A stretch of 64,000 nt of DNA from DASYVD01 sp050693035. GTDB lineage: Bacteria > Actinomycetota > UBA4738 > CALAEC01. Both the position numbers and the translations under genes were made by a program. Within the stretch, counting starts at the first letter, position 1, and each line of letters starts with the position of its first letter. Below the pieces are notes generated by a model, which did not search any database, was not told the DNA's origin, and worked only from the letters and a program-made list of their open reading frames with translations. Shown one piece after another: positions 49,624 through 58,303 of this stretch. The stretch spans positions 1 to 64,000 of the forward strand of contig JBOGWB010000076.1 of assembly GCA_050693035.1 (NCBI GenBank). The letters run 5' to 3'.

Positions 49624-52197
49624 GTGAGCGATGCGCGCGGGAGGGACCGCTCGGAGGCGCGGTCTCTGAGGAGGAGAACGCGAACCCTGATCGGGGTCGC
49701 ACTGACGATCTTGCTGCTGGCGATGCAGGCCCAGTTCGTCGCGGGGGCCAAGCCGCCTGAGAAGGACAAGGAGAAGAAGGGCGGACCGCCCGCCGAGGCC
49801 GGGCCTCCGGAAGCGAGCCCACCCCCCGTGGTGGAGCCGCCCGCCGAAGAGCAACCGGCCGAAGATTCCCCGGAGGAATCCCCACCGCCCACAGACGAAC
49901 CGGCGCCGGAGCCCACAACCCCACCGGCGGACGGCGAAGGCGGGGGCGGGTCCTCCGGCGGGGGCGACACGAGCGGCGGTGGCGAAACGGGGACCGAACC
50001 CGGCACGGGTGCCGATCTGGAGGACCCGGAGGACGGCGCCGGGGCGACCCCGGACGACGACGGGGAGACTCGCCTCCGCCGGCTGAGCGGCTTCCGGGCC
50101 GAGAGGGCCATGGTGCAGCCGCCCGAACCCGACACCGCCGGACCTCCATCGGGCAGCGGCGTCCAGCCGATCCTGGTGGACGACAACCCAACGTGCAGGC
50201 TGCTCGCTCCTGAGGGGACCGTTTGGACGGAGCTCAAGGTCGAGCCCGTACGGGACGGCACCTTCAGCGGCGGGGCCCTCACGGTCACCGTCGACGTGCG
50301 GGACACCGCTTCGGGCCCAGTGTTCGACTGGACCTCGAACGTCGGAGTGGACGGCGTATTCGTCAAGGGCGGGTCGAACGGCAACCTGTACCTCTACAAC
50401 GAAGCGTCGGGCGACACCAGCCTGCACGCGCCGGTCAACCCGAGCAACGACACCTTCTACGGCCTCAGCCACATCTCGTTCTGTTACGACGTGGACGAGG
50501 ACCAACCCGACGTCAAGATCGAGAAGACCGCGAACCTCGACATCGATCCGAGCTCGGGAGAAGCGTTCTCCTACACCATCACGGTTACCAGCGTGGGGAC
50601 GGGGACGGCCGAGGGAGTCGAGGTCACCGACACCTTCCCCGAAGGTGTCTCTGTTGACGAGCAGCGGCTACCGGAGAATTGCTCGCTGGACGGAAGCACC
50701 GTGACGTGCGACCTCGGAGATATCGACGAGGGCGAATCCAAGTCGGTGACCATCTGGGTCACGGTGGCGGAGGACTTCTGCGGCGAGCTCGCCAACACGG
50801 CGACCGTCACCGCCGAGAACGACTCGAACCCAGGAAACAACACGAGCAACACCGTGACGCTGAACGTGGACTGCGAGTCGGACGTCAGCGTGGAGAAGTC
50901 GGCAGACATCGACGGTGATCCCAGTCCCGGTGACACGTTCGACTTCTCCATCACGGTGACGAACGTCGGGACGGGCACGGCCGAGGACGTCATGCTCACC
51001 GACGTCATCCAGCCCGGGCTGGTGATCGTGGACGTCCCGGAGAATTGCACCATCGAGCCCGGGGAGGACGGCGAGACCGTCACCTGCGACCTGGGCGACA
51101 TCGAGGGAGGCGACGAGGTCACCGTCACCATCACCGTGATGGTCGAGGACGACTTCTGCGGCCCCATCGAGAACACCGCCGAGATCACGTCGCCGAGCGA
51201 CTCCAACTCCGAGAACGACAGCGACACGATCACCTTCGAGGCCGATTGCGCGCCCGACGTGGCCGTGAGGAAGTCGGCGGAGATCGACGGAGACGACGTC
51301 GACGAGGTGCCCTCGGGCAGCAGCTTCACGTACGTCATCACCGTGACCAACGAGGGCACGGGCACGGTCGAGGGGGTCATGCTCTCGGATGACCTGAACG
51401 ATGCCCTGGAGGGCGTGACGGCGACCCCATCGCAGGGCTCGTGCGTCGTGGGCAGCCAGAACACGCTGTCGTGCGACCTCGGAGACATCGAACAGGGTGA
51501 CTCCGTCACCATCACCATCGAGGTCGAAGTGCCCGCCGACTTCTGCGGCGAGCTCCTGAACCAGGCGTCGGTGGAGGCGGAGAACGACAACAACCCCCAG
51601 AACGACCAGAGCGATCTCGTCAGCGTGGACGTGCCGTGCGGTCCGGACATCGACGTTCGGAAGACGAACGACGCCGACGCCGACGGCTCCTTCCACGACG
51701 AGGAAGAAGCGCTCCACGAGGGGGATCCGGTGACCTTCCGGGTCGTCATCACCAACACCGGCAAGGTGGCGATCCTGCTCGACACACTGGTCGACGAGTA
51801 CGAGGAGATCTCCATCAGTCCCGACTGCCTGACGGCAGAAGGTGAAAACGTGCTGGGGATGATCCTCGAGCCCGGAGCCAGCGTGACCTGCTTCTTCACC
51901 GTGGACGACTACGCTCCCGAGCCGAACGGGGAGATCGTGGACATCGTAACGGTGGAGGGCCACGACACGCAGAATCCGGAGACCACCGTGAGCGACTTCG
52001 ACGATTCCACCGTGACCACGCCGGAAGTCCTGCCCACGCCGCCGATCCGGCCGGAGCCGCCGGTGCCACCGGCACCACCGATCCTCCCCGTCACCGGCGC
52101 TGAGCTGGCGCTCATGGGGCTCCTCGCCTTGGGCCTGGTGCTGGCGGGGATCATCCTGAGCTTCCTGGGTCGGAAGGAGGACGAGCCCGGGACCTGA
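49624..52197 (+). CDS. LPxTG-anchored surface protein with DUF11 repeats
   Basis: 857 aa, GTG start with GGAGAACG upstream. Signal peptide (RRRTRTLIGVALTILLLAMQ), a long Pro/Glu/Gly-rich linker (about 45-140), a globular region (about 150-290), then four DUF11 domains at about 295-418, 419-543, 544-672 and 673-800. Each of the first three contains a SYTITVTSVGTGTAEGV-like strand and CDLGDIEEGDxVT-like motif with EDFCGE. The C-terminus is a sortase signal: LPVTG (821-825), a membrane helix and the tail RKEDEP. It is displayed on the cell wall. No sortase gene is in the window. An inverted-repeat terminator follows. Confidence 0.87.
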   Translation: MSDARGRDRSEARSLRRRTRTLIGVALTILLLAMQAQFVAGAKPPEKDKEKKGGPPAEAGPPEASPPPVVEPPAEEQPAEDSPEESPPPTDEPAPEPTTPPADGEGGGGSSGGGDTSGGGETGTEPGTGADLEDPEDGAGATPDDDGETRLRRLSGFRAERAMVQPPEPDTAGPPSGSGVQPILVDDNPTCRLLAPEGTVWTELKVEPVRDGTFSGGALTVTVDVRDTASGPVFDWTSNVGVDGVFVKGGSNGNLYLYNEASGDTSLHAPVNPSNDTFYGLSHISFCYDVDEDQPDVKIEKTANLDIDPSSGEAFSYTITVTSVGTGTAEGVEVTDTFPEGVSVDEQRLPENCSLDGSTVTCDLGDIDEGESKSVTIWVTVAEDFCGELANTATVTAENDSNPGNNTSNTVTLNVDCESDVSVEKSADIDGDPSPGDTFDFSITVTNVGTGTAEDVMLTDVIQPGLVIVDVPENCTIEPGEDGETVTCDLGDIEGGDEVTVTITVMVEDDFCGPIENTAEITSPSDSNSENDSDTITFEADCAPDVAVRKSAEIDGDDVDEVPSGSSFTYVITVTNEGTGTVEGVMLSDDLNDALEGVTATPSQGSCVVGSQNTLSCDLGDIEQGDSVTITIEVEVPADFCGELLNQASVEAENDNNPQNDQSDLVSVDVPCGPDIDVRKTNDADADGSFHDEEEALHEGDPVTFRVVITNTGKVAILLDTLVDEYEEISISPDCLTAEGENVLGMILEPGASVTCFFTVDDYAPEPNGEIVDIVTVEGHDTQNPETTVSDFDDSTVTTPEVLPTPPIRPEPPVPPAPPILPVTGAELALMGLLALGLVLAGIILSFLGRKEDEPGT

Positions 52198-52211
52198 GGG
52201 GGGCAACCACG

Positions 52212-52244
52212 ACGAAGGGCCCGGGCTTAGCCCGGGCCCTTCGT
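52212..52244 (+). terminator. Perfect 15-bp hairpin after the surface-protein gene
   Basis: ACGAAGGGCCCGGGC (52212-52226), loop TTA, and GCCCGGGCCCTTCGT (52230-52244). It lies 15 nt after the stop codon and lacks a T-run, which is common for actinobacterial terminators. It may serve both strands, but the CAP gene on the other strand ends 48 nt to the right. Confidence 0.75.
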
Positions 52245-52292
52245 GCTTCCGGCTCTCTCTCTGGTGCCGCCTGAGAGAGGAGGATCAGGCGG

Positions 52293-52754
52293 TCAACCCA
52301 TGAACAGAACGGTCACCCACATCCTGCCGCCGGACTTCACGACGCCGATGCCCACGTACCGGTACGGTCGGTACAGGACGTTCCGGCGGTGTGGCCGGCT
52401 ATCCATGAACGCCCGATGAAGGCTCTTCATGCTGGAGCCCACGCCGACGTTCTCGCCGCCCACCGACCAGTTGTAGTCGTTGAAGGTACAGCTCAGGCAG
52501 GAGCTGTGGTGGATGTAGCCGCTCCTGGCCATCTTCAGGCTGTGCCGCTCCGCCTTCAACGACAGGCTGGCGCTGAGCACGTATTTCTTGATGTCCCTGG
52601 TGACACGGGCCTGGTTGTGCCGCCACAAGAGATCTCGCTCCGGAGAGCCCCACGCCGATGCGGGTTCGGCGGGGAGCGCCGTCAGCACGACGCATATCGC
52701 CAGGAACAGGCCGATCCATCCGGCCCTCCGGCGTCGAATCGCCCCTGCAACCAT
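52293..52754 (-). CDS. Secreted CAP-domain (SCP-like) protein
   Basis: 153 aa from ATG 52754 (GGGAGG 7 nt upstream). Signal peptide RAGWIGLFLAICVVLTALPA, cleaved near ASAWGS. The CAP core shows LLWRHNQARVTR, ALSASLSLKAERHSLKMARS-type helix, HHSSCLSCTFNDYNWSVGGE with the CAP His/Glu set and a CxxC pair, and the motif ENVGVGSSMKSLHRAFMDSR. The ending RNVLYRPYRYVGIG matches the last CAP strand. CAP proteins bind lipids or wall material; the precise role is unknown. A candidate c-di-GMP-I riboswitch occupies its leader. Confidence 0.85.
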   Translation of the reverse strand: MVAGAIRRRRAGWIGLFLAICVVLTALPAEPASAWGSPERDLLWRHNQARVTRDIKKYVLSASLSLKAERHSLKMARSGYIHHSSCLSCTFNDYNWSVGGENVGVGSSMKSLHRAFMDSRPHRRNVLYRPYRYVGIGVVKSGGRMWVTVLFMG

Positions 52755-52814
52755 CCAGAGCCTCCCGACCTGGTCGTTGGTGGGTCCCAACCCCAGAGCC
52801 CGAAGGCCTGTCCT

Positions 52815-52900
52815 TCGGCAGCTCGGCCACCTGCGCCCGGAGGCGGAGAGGCCCGGAGCTTTGCGTCGCGCCGTTTCCGACGGTTTGCCGTTTCGGGACC
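52815..52900 (-). promoter_or_regulatory. Candidate cyclic-di-GMP-I (GEMM-I) riboswitch
   Basis: Read on the reverse strand, the leader contains GGCAAACC (52889-52882), a short stem with GTCGGAAACGG, then CGACGCAAAGC (52868-52858), CCGGGCCT, and a second stem AGGTGGCCGAGCTGCCG (52832-52816). These are the conserved blocks, in order and spacing, of the c-di-GMP-I aptamer, including the stem ending in a GGAAA-type loop and the ACGCAAAGC element. CCGAAGG-ACAGG-CCTTCGG (52818-52800) overlaps the aptamer 3' end and could be the expression platform. It controls the CAP-domain gene 46 nt further on. Whether c-di-GMP turns it on or off cannot be told. Confidence 0.62.
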
Positions 52901-53092
52901 GCACGCTCTTCCGTTGTCAGCTTCATCAATCGGCATCGGGCCTATCAGCCTTTAGCCCGAACGGCCTACACTCATGGGGCATGAGGTAGTCATGTTGGGC
53001 CTGCTGGCGTGGTCAACTAGGGTGGAGAGAGCGGTCCGTGATTCAAGTGTTCGTCACCGTTGCGGTAGTGTCCTGAGTATTCCCTGAGCGGA
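52901..53092. other. Divergent region between CAP and galT genes
   Basis: About 190 nt without a gene. It must hold the promoter of the riboswitch-CAP transcript on the reverse strand and that of galT on the forward strand. A TATTCC-like hexamer around 53076-53081 is a weak -10 candidate for galT; no ribosome site is seen before its ATG, so that message may be leaderless too. Confidence 0.4.
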
Positions 53093-54100
53093 ATGGCGAC
53101 CCTAAGACAGGACCCCACCACCAAGGAGTGGATCATCCTGGCGCCGCGTCGAGCGGAGCGGCCGGCGGCCTATGGTTCCTTTTCCCGGGGCCCCCTCCCC
53201 GAGCGAGACGACCGGTGCCCGTTCTGTCCCGGAAACGAGCACATGACTCCTCCCGAGATCACCCGGGTGGGCGCCGAGGACGCCTGGGACCAACGCGTCG
53301 TACCGAACCTGTTCCCAGCCCTGGAGCCGGGAGGGAGCCTGGAACGACAGGACGGAGCAGGGCTGTTTGGGGAGATGGCAGGGGTCGGCTCGCACGAGGT
53401 CATCGTGGAGTCCCCCCTCCACGGTGAGCGGATGGACGAGATGTCCCTCGACCGGATGACCCGGCTGATCAGGCTGTGGCGGGATCGCTACGTGTTCCTC
53501 AAGGCGGATCCGGCCACCAAGGGGGTCATCGTGTTCAAGAACTATGGGGAGCGGGCGGGAACCTCGCTGGTCCACCCTCATTCGCAGATCGTGGCCACGC
53601 CGGTCTTCCCGCCGGAGTCCCTCCGCCGGTACGCCGTGGCCACCCGGTACTACGACGACACCGGACACTGCGTGTACGACGACCTCCTCGAGGCGGAGCT
53701 CCGCCGGGGGGAGCGCCTGGTCTCCCTCGTGGACGGGTTCGCCGCCGTGGCTCCATTCGCCGCCCGGGTGCCCTTCGAGACCTGGATCATGCCCCTCCGG
53801 CACCAGACGTCGTTCGGCCAGCTTGAGGACGACCTGGTACCCGCGTTCGCAGGGCTCCTGCGCGGGATGCTGGGAGCCCTCCGCCGGGTGGGAGGCGATC
53901 CGGACTTCAACGTCGTGGTCCTGTCGGCTCCTTCCCACGAGGAGTGGAAGCCTTTCTTCCTCTGGCACTTGCGGATACTCCCTCGGCTGGCCACCGCGGC
54001 AGGCTTCGAGCTCGGTTCCGGCATGTACATCAACACCGTTTCCCCGGAGGCGTCGGCCCGGTTGCTTCGAGAGGCCATGGCCGGGGTCCGCTCCGGCTGA
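53093..54100 (+). CDS. galT: Galactose-1-phosphate uridylyltransferase family protein
   Basis: 335 aa. HIT-superfamily nucleotidylyltransferase with the two zinc Cys in CPFCPGNEHMTPPEI and the catalytic HxH in SLVHPHSQIVATPVFP. Other matches: LRQDPTTKEWIILAPRRAER at the N-terminus and NVVVLSAPSHEEWKPFFLWH near the end. It exchanges UDP with hexose-1-phosphates (Leloir pathway). It resembles the archaeal/actinobacterial short branch, whose true substrate is sometimes unclear. Confidence 0.87.
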   Translation: MATLRQDPTTKEWIILAPRRAERPAAYGSFSRGPLPERDDRCPFCPGNEHMTPPEITRVGAEDAWDQRVVPNLFPALEPGGSLERQDGAGLFGEMAGVGSHEVIVESPLHGERMDEMSLDRMTRLIRLWRDRYVFLKADPATKGVIVFKNYGERAGTSLVHPHSQIVATPVFPPESLRRYAVATRYYDDTGHCVYDDLLEAELRRGERLVSLVDGFAAVAPFAARVPFETWIMPLRHQTSFGQLEDDLVPAFAGLLRGMLGALRRVGGDPDFNVVVLSAPSHEEWKPFFLWHLRILPRLATAAGFELGSGMYINTVSPEASARLLREAMAGVRSG

Positions 54101-54176
54101 CCATCCGGGCCGCTCCCGATCCCCGGCACGGTGCCCTGCTCAAGGCCACCCCGGGCCCGGGTCGATACCCGAACAG

Positions 54177-55355
54177 ATGCGCTCCCGAAACCACCGAGCC
54201 GTCCGGGCGGCCGTCACGGCGGTTGCTGTGGCGTCGACCCTCCTCCGGGCGGGGCCCGCGACGGCCGCCTTCTCCGACGTCCCCAGCGGCCACTGGGCGG
54301 CGTCGGCCATCTCCTACGTGGCCGAACAGCGGAACTGGATGCGGGACTTCGGCTCCACGGAATTCCGGCCGGAGGCGCGGCTACAACGACGCCACCTGGC
54401 CCGGGCGGTCGTCCGGGCCTTCGCTCGCTCCGAGCCGACGGACCCGAGCATCACCTTCACCGACCTACCCTCCGACGATCCGTTCTTCCCGTTCGCCAAT
54501 GTGGCCGTGAAGCTGGGATGGATGAGCGACTCCGAGGGGGCGTTCCTGCCGAGAGCGGCGGTCACGAAGATCGACCTCGACCGAGCCCTGGTCAAGGCGC
54601 TGGGGCTCACGAAGGAGATCGCCGGGCTTGCCTCCATACGGACCGAGGACGGCTACCGTTTCCGGCGCCCGAAAGGGTTCGCGGTGCTCGCCCTGGGACT
54701 GTCCCTACGACTCCACCACAACCATCCTGGCGGGAGCGAAGGACGGGAGCTGCTTCCGGGGTCGAGGGTTCGCCGAGCCGACGCCGCGTTCGCGCTTCGA
54801 CGGGCCCACCGGGTCCGGATGTCGGAGTCGTGGCGCCTCTCGGCAGCGTCGCGCTACCGGGACGTCACCCTGCCGGCGATGGGCGAGGCCCGCCGGGCGG
54901 CCACCGAGTTCGCCCTGGCCCACGTGGGCTGGCCGTATGTCTACGCCGGCGAGTGGTATCGGAAGACCCCCGCCGGCTACTGCTGCGGCGCTCAGGTCAG
55001 GGGCGGCTTCGACTGCTCGGGGTTCGTGTGGTGGGTTCTCCGGGCGCCCGGCGAGGGCTGGGACAACACCGAAGTCCGTCCATACCCCGGCTGGAGGCTC
55101 GTCCAACGATCCTCCAGCGACATGGCCAGAGCCACCAGGAACCGCTTGGGATGGCGAGAGACGCGGCCCATGGACGTGATGTTCTTCGATCCCTCCGGCG
55201 GCGACGGCTGGGCGGGAGTGAGCCACGCGGGACTGTTCCTGGGCAACGGTTGGGTCATCGACTCTTCGAACGGGCAGGGCGGCGTGACCATCAGTTGGGC
55301 CGCCGAGGGTTGGCACCGGGACTCGTTCGTGTGGTCGCGGCGGGTCATCAGGTAG
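54177..55355 (+). CDS. Secreted NlpC/P60 peptidoglycan hydrolase with SLH-like repeats
   Basis: 392 aa from ATG 54177. Signal peptide ending near ATAAFSD. S-layer-homology-like repeats follow (FSDVPSGHWAASAISYVAEQ, FTDLPSDDPFFPFANVAVKL, a third less clear one). The C-terminal 160 residues are an NlpC/P60 domain: catalytic Cys in RGGFDCSGFVWWVLR, His in GVSHAGLFLGNGWVIDSSNG, with the family start ALAHVGWPYVYAGEWY. It cleaves peptide bonds in the stem peptides of peptidoglycan. It follows galT by 76 nt. Confidence 0.87.
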   Translation: MRSRNHRAVRAAVTAVAVASTLLRAGPATAAFSDVPSGHWAASAISYVAEQRNWMRDFGSTEFRPEARLQRRHLARAVVRAFARSEPTDPSITFTDLPSDDPFFPFANVAVKLGWMSDSEGAFLPRAAVTKIDLDRALVKALGLTKEIAGLASIRTEDGYRFRRPKGFAVLALGLSLRLHHNHPGGSEGRELLPGSRVRRADAAFALRRAHRVRMSESWRLSAASRYRDVTLPAMGEARRAATEFALAHVGWPYVYAGEWYRKTPAGYCCGAQVRGGFDCSGFVWWVLRAPGEGWDNTEVRPYPGWRLVQRSSSDMARATRNRLGWRETRPMDVMFFDPSGGDGWAGVSHAGLFLGNGWVIDSSNGQGGVTISWAAEGWHRDSFVWSRRVIR

Positions 55356-55376
55356 CCATCCCCAACGGGGACCGGC

Positions 55377-55748
55377 CTACTTCTCCCCCAGCACCTGCCT
55401 GACCTTCGACAAGAGCTCCCCGATGGGGAACGGGCGGCGCAGCTCCGCGTCCACCGGGACAAGGGCCAACTTCCCCGTCTCCCCCTTGCCCGCCATGAAC
55501 ACGATCACCTTGACGTCCTTGAGATCGTCACGAGAACGGATCTTCCGCAGCGTCTCCCATCCGTCCTCGACGCCGGGAAGCTCGGCGTCGAGGAGCAGGA
55601 GGTCGTATCGCCCATCCTCCAGCTTCTCCAGCCCGGCCCTCCCGTCGTGGGCCTCGTCCACCTGGTAACCCTCGAGCTGGAGGCGGAGGACCGGCTGGCG
55701 CATGTGCTCGGGCCGATGGTCGATGAGCAGGATCTTCTTCTTGGCCAT
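55377..55748 (-). CDS. Atypical receiver-domain protein (pseudo-receiver)
   Basis: 123 aa, a single receiver fold with no output domain. The Asp site is present (LLLLDAELPGVEDGW), but the acidic pair is reduced (ILLIDHRPEH), the switch Thr/Ser is replaced (VIVFMAGKGE) and the usual Lys before Pro is Arg (ELRRPFPIGE). Phosphorylation chemistry may be lost or changed. It may work as a protein-binding module. Convergent with the NlpC/P60 gene, 21 nt between stops. Confidence 0.78.
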   Translation of the reverse strand: MAKKKILLIDHRPEHMRQPVLRLQLEGYQVDEAHDGRAGLEKLEDGRYDLLLLDAELPGVEDGWETLRKIRSRDDLKDVKVIVFMAGKGETGKLALVPVDAELRRPFPIGELLSKVRQVLGEK

Positions 55749-55794
55749 CGGTCGAAGGGTACCCCGTTACGCCGACACGCACGCCGCGAGGCGA

Positions 55795-56016
55795 TTACAG
55801 CCGGTCGACCTGGATCCCCTGCTCGGCGAGCCACGCCACCGCGTCCGCGATGGCCTCAGTGGTCCCCTCCACCTCGATGATGACCCACGCCAGCTGGTCG
55901 TTGATGTTGGCCCGGCGAAGGTTGGTGACCAGGCCGAAGCGGGTGCCGAGCGTGTAGATGACGGGCTCCTCAACGAGGCGCTCGGGGAACGTCAGATGGA
56001 GCCTGGCGGTCGGCAC
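55795..56016 (-). CDS. NIL-domain protein
   Basis: 73 aa from GTG 56016. The whole protein is one NIL domain: LHLTFPERLVEEPVIYTLGT, RFGLVTNLRRANINDQLAWV, IIEVEGTTEAIADAVAWLAE. NIL domains are found at the end of methionine-import ATPases, where they bind ligands, and as stand-alone copies in ferredoxin-like contexts. The longer frame to 56127 is not supported. TACAAT ends 6 nt before the GTG, with no ribosome site, so the message is probably leaderless. Confidence 0.75.
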   Translation of the reverse strand: MPTARLHLTFPERLVEEPVIYTLGTRFGLVTNLRRANINDQLAWVIIEVEGTTEAIADAVAWLAEQGIQVDRL

Positions 56017-56022
56017 GGCGCG

Positions 56023-56028
56023 ATTGTA
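56023..56028 (-). promoter_or_regulatory. -10 element for the NIL-domain gene
   Basis: TACAAT on the reverse strand, 6 nt before GTG 56016. It supports that start and a leaderless transcript. Confidence 0.55.
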
Positions 56029-56178
56029 CGGCGGCCCGTGGTTGGCGGGGGGTACGGGGGCGGCCCCCGCGCTCTGCCCCCAGGCGCGGGGAACCGTCCC
56101 CAGATCGAGATACGCGATCCTAGCCAAGGTTTCGACGGAGGAGGCCGGGCTCCTTCCCCAGGGCGAAGACCGGTTCAG

Positions 56179-56213
56179 AAAAACGGAGGGGCCGGGTCTC
56201 TACCCGGCCCCTC
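56179..56213 (-). terminator. Rho-independent terminator of groEL
   Basis: Read on the reverse strand: GAGGGGCCGGG, loop TAGAGA, CCCGGCCCCTC, then CGTTTTTC. An 11-bp GC-rich stem followed by five T residues about 50 nt after the groEL stop. A classic intrinsic terminator. Confidence 0.88.
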
Positions 56214-56236
56214 GCGCGGAGAGTTCCTCGTCGAGC

Positions 56237-57859
56237 CTAGAACTCGTCCATGCCGCCACCGCCGGGCATCGGCGGCATCTTCTCCTTCTCGGGCTTCTCC
56301 GCCACGACCGCCTCGGTGGTGAGGAACAGCGCCGCGATCGAGGCGGCGTTCTGGAGCGCCGACCGCGTCACCTTGGTCGCGTCGACGATGCCCGCCTTGA
56401 ACATGTCGACGTAGTCGCCGCCCGACGCGTCCAGGCCCCAGCCCGGATCCAGGGACCTGACCTTCTCGACCACCACGCCACCCTCCAAGCCGGCGTTCAC
56501 GGCGATCTGCTTGAGGGGATCCTCGAGAGCCTTGCGGACGATCCGGGTCCCCGTGGCCTCGTCACCTTCGAGGTCCAGCTTGTCCAGGGCCGACTGCGCC
56601 GCCAGGAGGGTCACCCCTCCGCCGGGCACGATCCCTTCCTCGACGGCCGCCTTGGTGGTGGACACGGCGTCCTCGATCCGGTGCTTCTTCTCCTTGAGCT
56701 CGACCTCGGTGGCCGCACCGACCTTGATGACGGCGACGCCTCCGGCCAGCTTGGCCAGGCGCTCCTGGAGCTTCTCCCGGTCGTAGTCGGAATCCGTCTT
56801 CTCGATCTCCGCCTTGATCTGGTTGATCCGGCCCTTGATCTCATCCTGAGAGCCCCCGCCCTCGACGATCGTGGTCTCGTCCTTGGTGACCACGATCTTG
56901 CGAGCCTTGCCCAGCATGTCGAGCTGGGTGCTCTCGAGCTTCAGCCCGACCTCTTCCGAGATGACCTGCCCGCCGGCGAGGATGGCGATGTCCTGGAGCA
57001 TCGCCTTCCGGCGGTCGCCGAATCCCGGGGCCTTCACGGCCACGGACTTGAAGGTGCCGCGGATCTTGTTGACGATCAGCGTGGCCAGGGCCTCCCCCTC
57101 CATGTCCTCGGCGATCACCGCCAGAGGCTTGCCCGTCTGCATGACCTTCTCCAGGATGGGAAGGAGGTCCTTCACCGCGGAGATCTTCTGGTTGGCCAGC
57201 AGGACGTAGGGGTCCTCGAGCACGGTCTCCATCCGCTCGGGGTCGGTGACGAAGTACGGGGAGAGGTAGCCCTTGTCGAATCGCATCCCCTCCACCAGCT
57301 CCAGCTCCATGCCGAAGGTCTGCGACTCCTCCACGGTGATGACCCCGTCCTTGCCCACGCGGTCCATGGCCTCGGCGATCTGCTCGCCGATCTCCGGGTC
57401 GCCGGCGGAGATCGCCGCCACCTGCGCGATCTCGTCCTTGCCCCCGATCTCCTTGGCCTGGTTCTTGATCGCTTCCACGGCCGCTTCCACGCCCGCCTCG
57501 ATGCCTCTCTTGAGCGCCATCGGGTTGGCTCCGGCGGCCACGTTGCGGAGACCCTCCTTCACCATGGCCTGGGCCAGCACGGTGGCCGTGGTGGTGCCGT
57601 CGCCGGCGACGTCGTCGGTCTTCTTGGCGACCTCCTTCACCAGCTCGGCCCCCACCTTCTCCAGGGGATCCTCGAGCTCGATCTCCTTGGCGATGGAGAC
57701 GCCGTCGTTCGTGATCGTGGGGGCGCCCCACTTCTTCTCCAGGACCACGTTCCGGCCCTTCGGTCCCAGGGTGATCCGGACCGCGTTCGCCAGCTGGTCC
57801 ATCCCCCGCTCCAGGGCCCGGCGGGCTTCCGCCTCGAAGCTAATTATCTTGGCCGCCAT
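56237..57859 (-). CDS. groEL: Chaperonin GroEL
   Basis: 540 aa, ATG with GGAGGGA upstream. Full-length Hsp60: [59 protein letters not shown] (ATP site), and the C-terminal [12 protein letters not shown] tail typical of the GGM-ending chaperonins. It forms the folding chamber in the cytoplasm. No groES precedes it; the gene is monocistronic with its own CIRCE operator and terminator, as for extra groEL copies in actinobacteria. Confidence 0.97.
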   Translation of the reverse strand: MAAKIISFEAEARRALERGMDQLANAVRITLGPKGRNVVLEKKWGAPTITNDGVSIAKEIELEDPLEKVGAELVKEVAKKTDDVAGDGTTTATVLAQAMVKEGLRNVAAGANPMALKRGIEAGVEAAVEAIKNQAKEIGGKDEIAQVAAISAGDPEIGEQIAEAMDRVGKDGVITVEESQTFGMELELVEGMRFDKGYLSPYFVTDPERMETVLEDPYVLLANQKISAVKDLLPILEKVMQTGKPLAVIAEDMEGEALATLIVNKIRGTFKSVAVKAPGFGDRRKAMLQDIAILAGGQVISEEVGLKLESTQLDMLGKARKIVVTKDETTIVEGGGSQDEIKGRINQIKAEIEKTDSDYDREKLQERLAKLAGGVAVIKVGAATEVELKEKKHRIEDAVSTTKAAVEEGIVPGGGVTLLAAQSALDKLDLEGDEATGTRIVRKALEDPLKQIAVNAGLEGGVVVEKVRSLDPGWGLDASGGDYVDMFKAGIVDATKVTRSALQNAASIAALFLTTEAVVAEKPEKEKMPPMPGGGGMDEF

Positions 57860-57893
57860 ACGCTCCCTCCGTCTCTGATCCGACTCACGGTTA

Positions 57894-57920
57894 CTAGCAC
57901 TCTCGACCCGAGACTGCTAA
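57894..57920. promoter_or_regulatory. CIRCE operator upstream of groEL
   Basis: CTAGCACTC, nine bases, GACTGCTAA: it fits the HrcA-binding CIRCE element (TTAGCACTC-N9-GAGTGCTAA) with one mismatch in each arm. TACAAT in the complement of 57923-57930 is the likely -10 for groEL, so HrcA bound at CIRCE would block transcription until heat stress. Confidence 0.85.
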
Positions 57921-58138
57921 CAGATTGTATAGCGACCGGGGCAGGGTGACGCAAGGGGCGGAGGTCGCCTCTGCCCGGCCACAACTGCTCCATTTCTGCC
58001 GCAAATATGGCTTATGCCGGGACTGTACCGCGGAGATGCTTGCTAACTCCCCCCGAACCCCCCACGATTGTGCCTAGGGGCCGTGCCTGTGCGGCCTGAC
58101 AGAAGGTACACGGGCCGCGGGCCCGAAAGGAGGTAGGG

Positions 58139-58285
58139 ATGGCCCAGTACGAAGCGTACTGCGTCAAGGATCGGAAGAAGGTTCAGTTCGAGGGCGAGGT
58201 GGTCACGCTCAAGAACGGTCGGAAGGCCGCCAAGGGCAAGTGCCCGGACTGCGGGACGACCGTGATGCGGATCCTGGGCAAGTAG
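58139..58285 (+). CDS. DUF5679 zinc-ribbon-like micro-protein
   Basis: 48 aa, ATG with a strong AAAGGAGGT 6 nt upstream. Sequence: MAQYEAYCVKDRKKVQFEGE, VVTLKNGRKAAKGKCPDCGT, TVMRILGK. Three Cys, two as CPDC and one near the N-terminus; the set resembles a small zinc-binding module. It matches the actinobacterial DUF5679 family, whose function is unknown. Divergent from groEL. The 279-nt gap before it holds the CIRCE site near groEL and a C-rich stretch (58045-58075). Confidence 0.85.
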   Translation: MAQYEAYCVKDRKKVQFEGEVVTLKNGRKAAKGKCPDCGTTVMRILGK

Positions 58286-58303
58286 CCCGGTTCCGAGCTC
58301 GCG

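Noticed and set aside
50668..52206. A 512-residue reverse open frame under the DUF11 protein
   Set aside because: The composition is a shadow of the repeat-rich forward gene, which has a signal peptide, four domains and a sortase motif.
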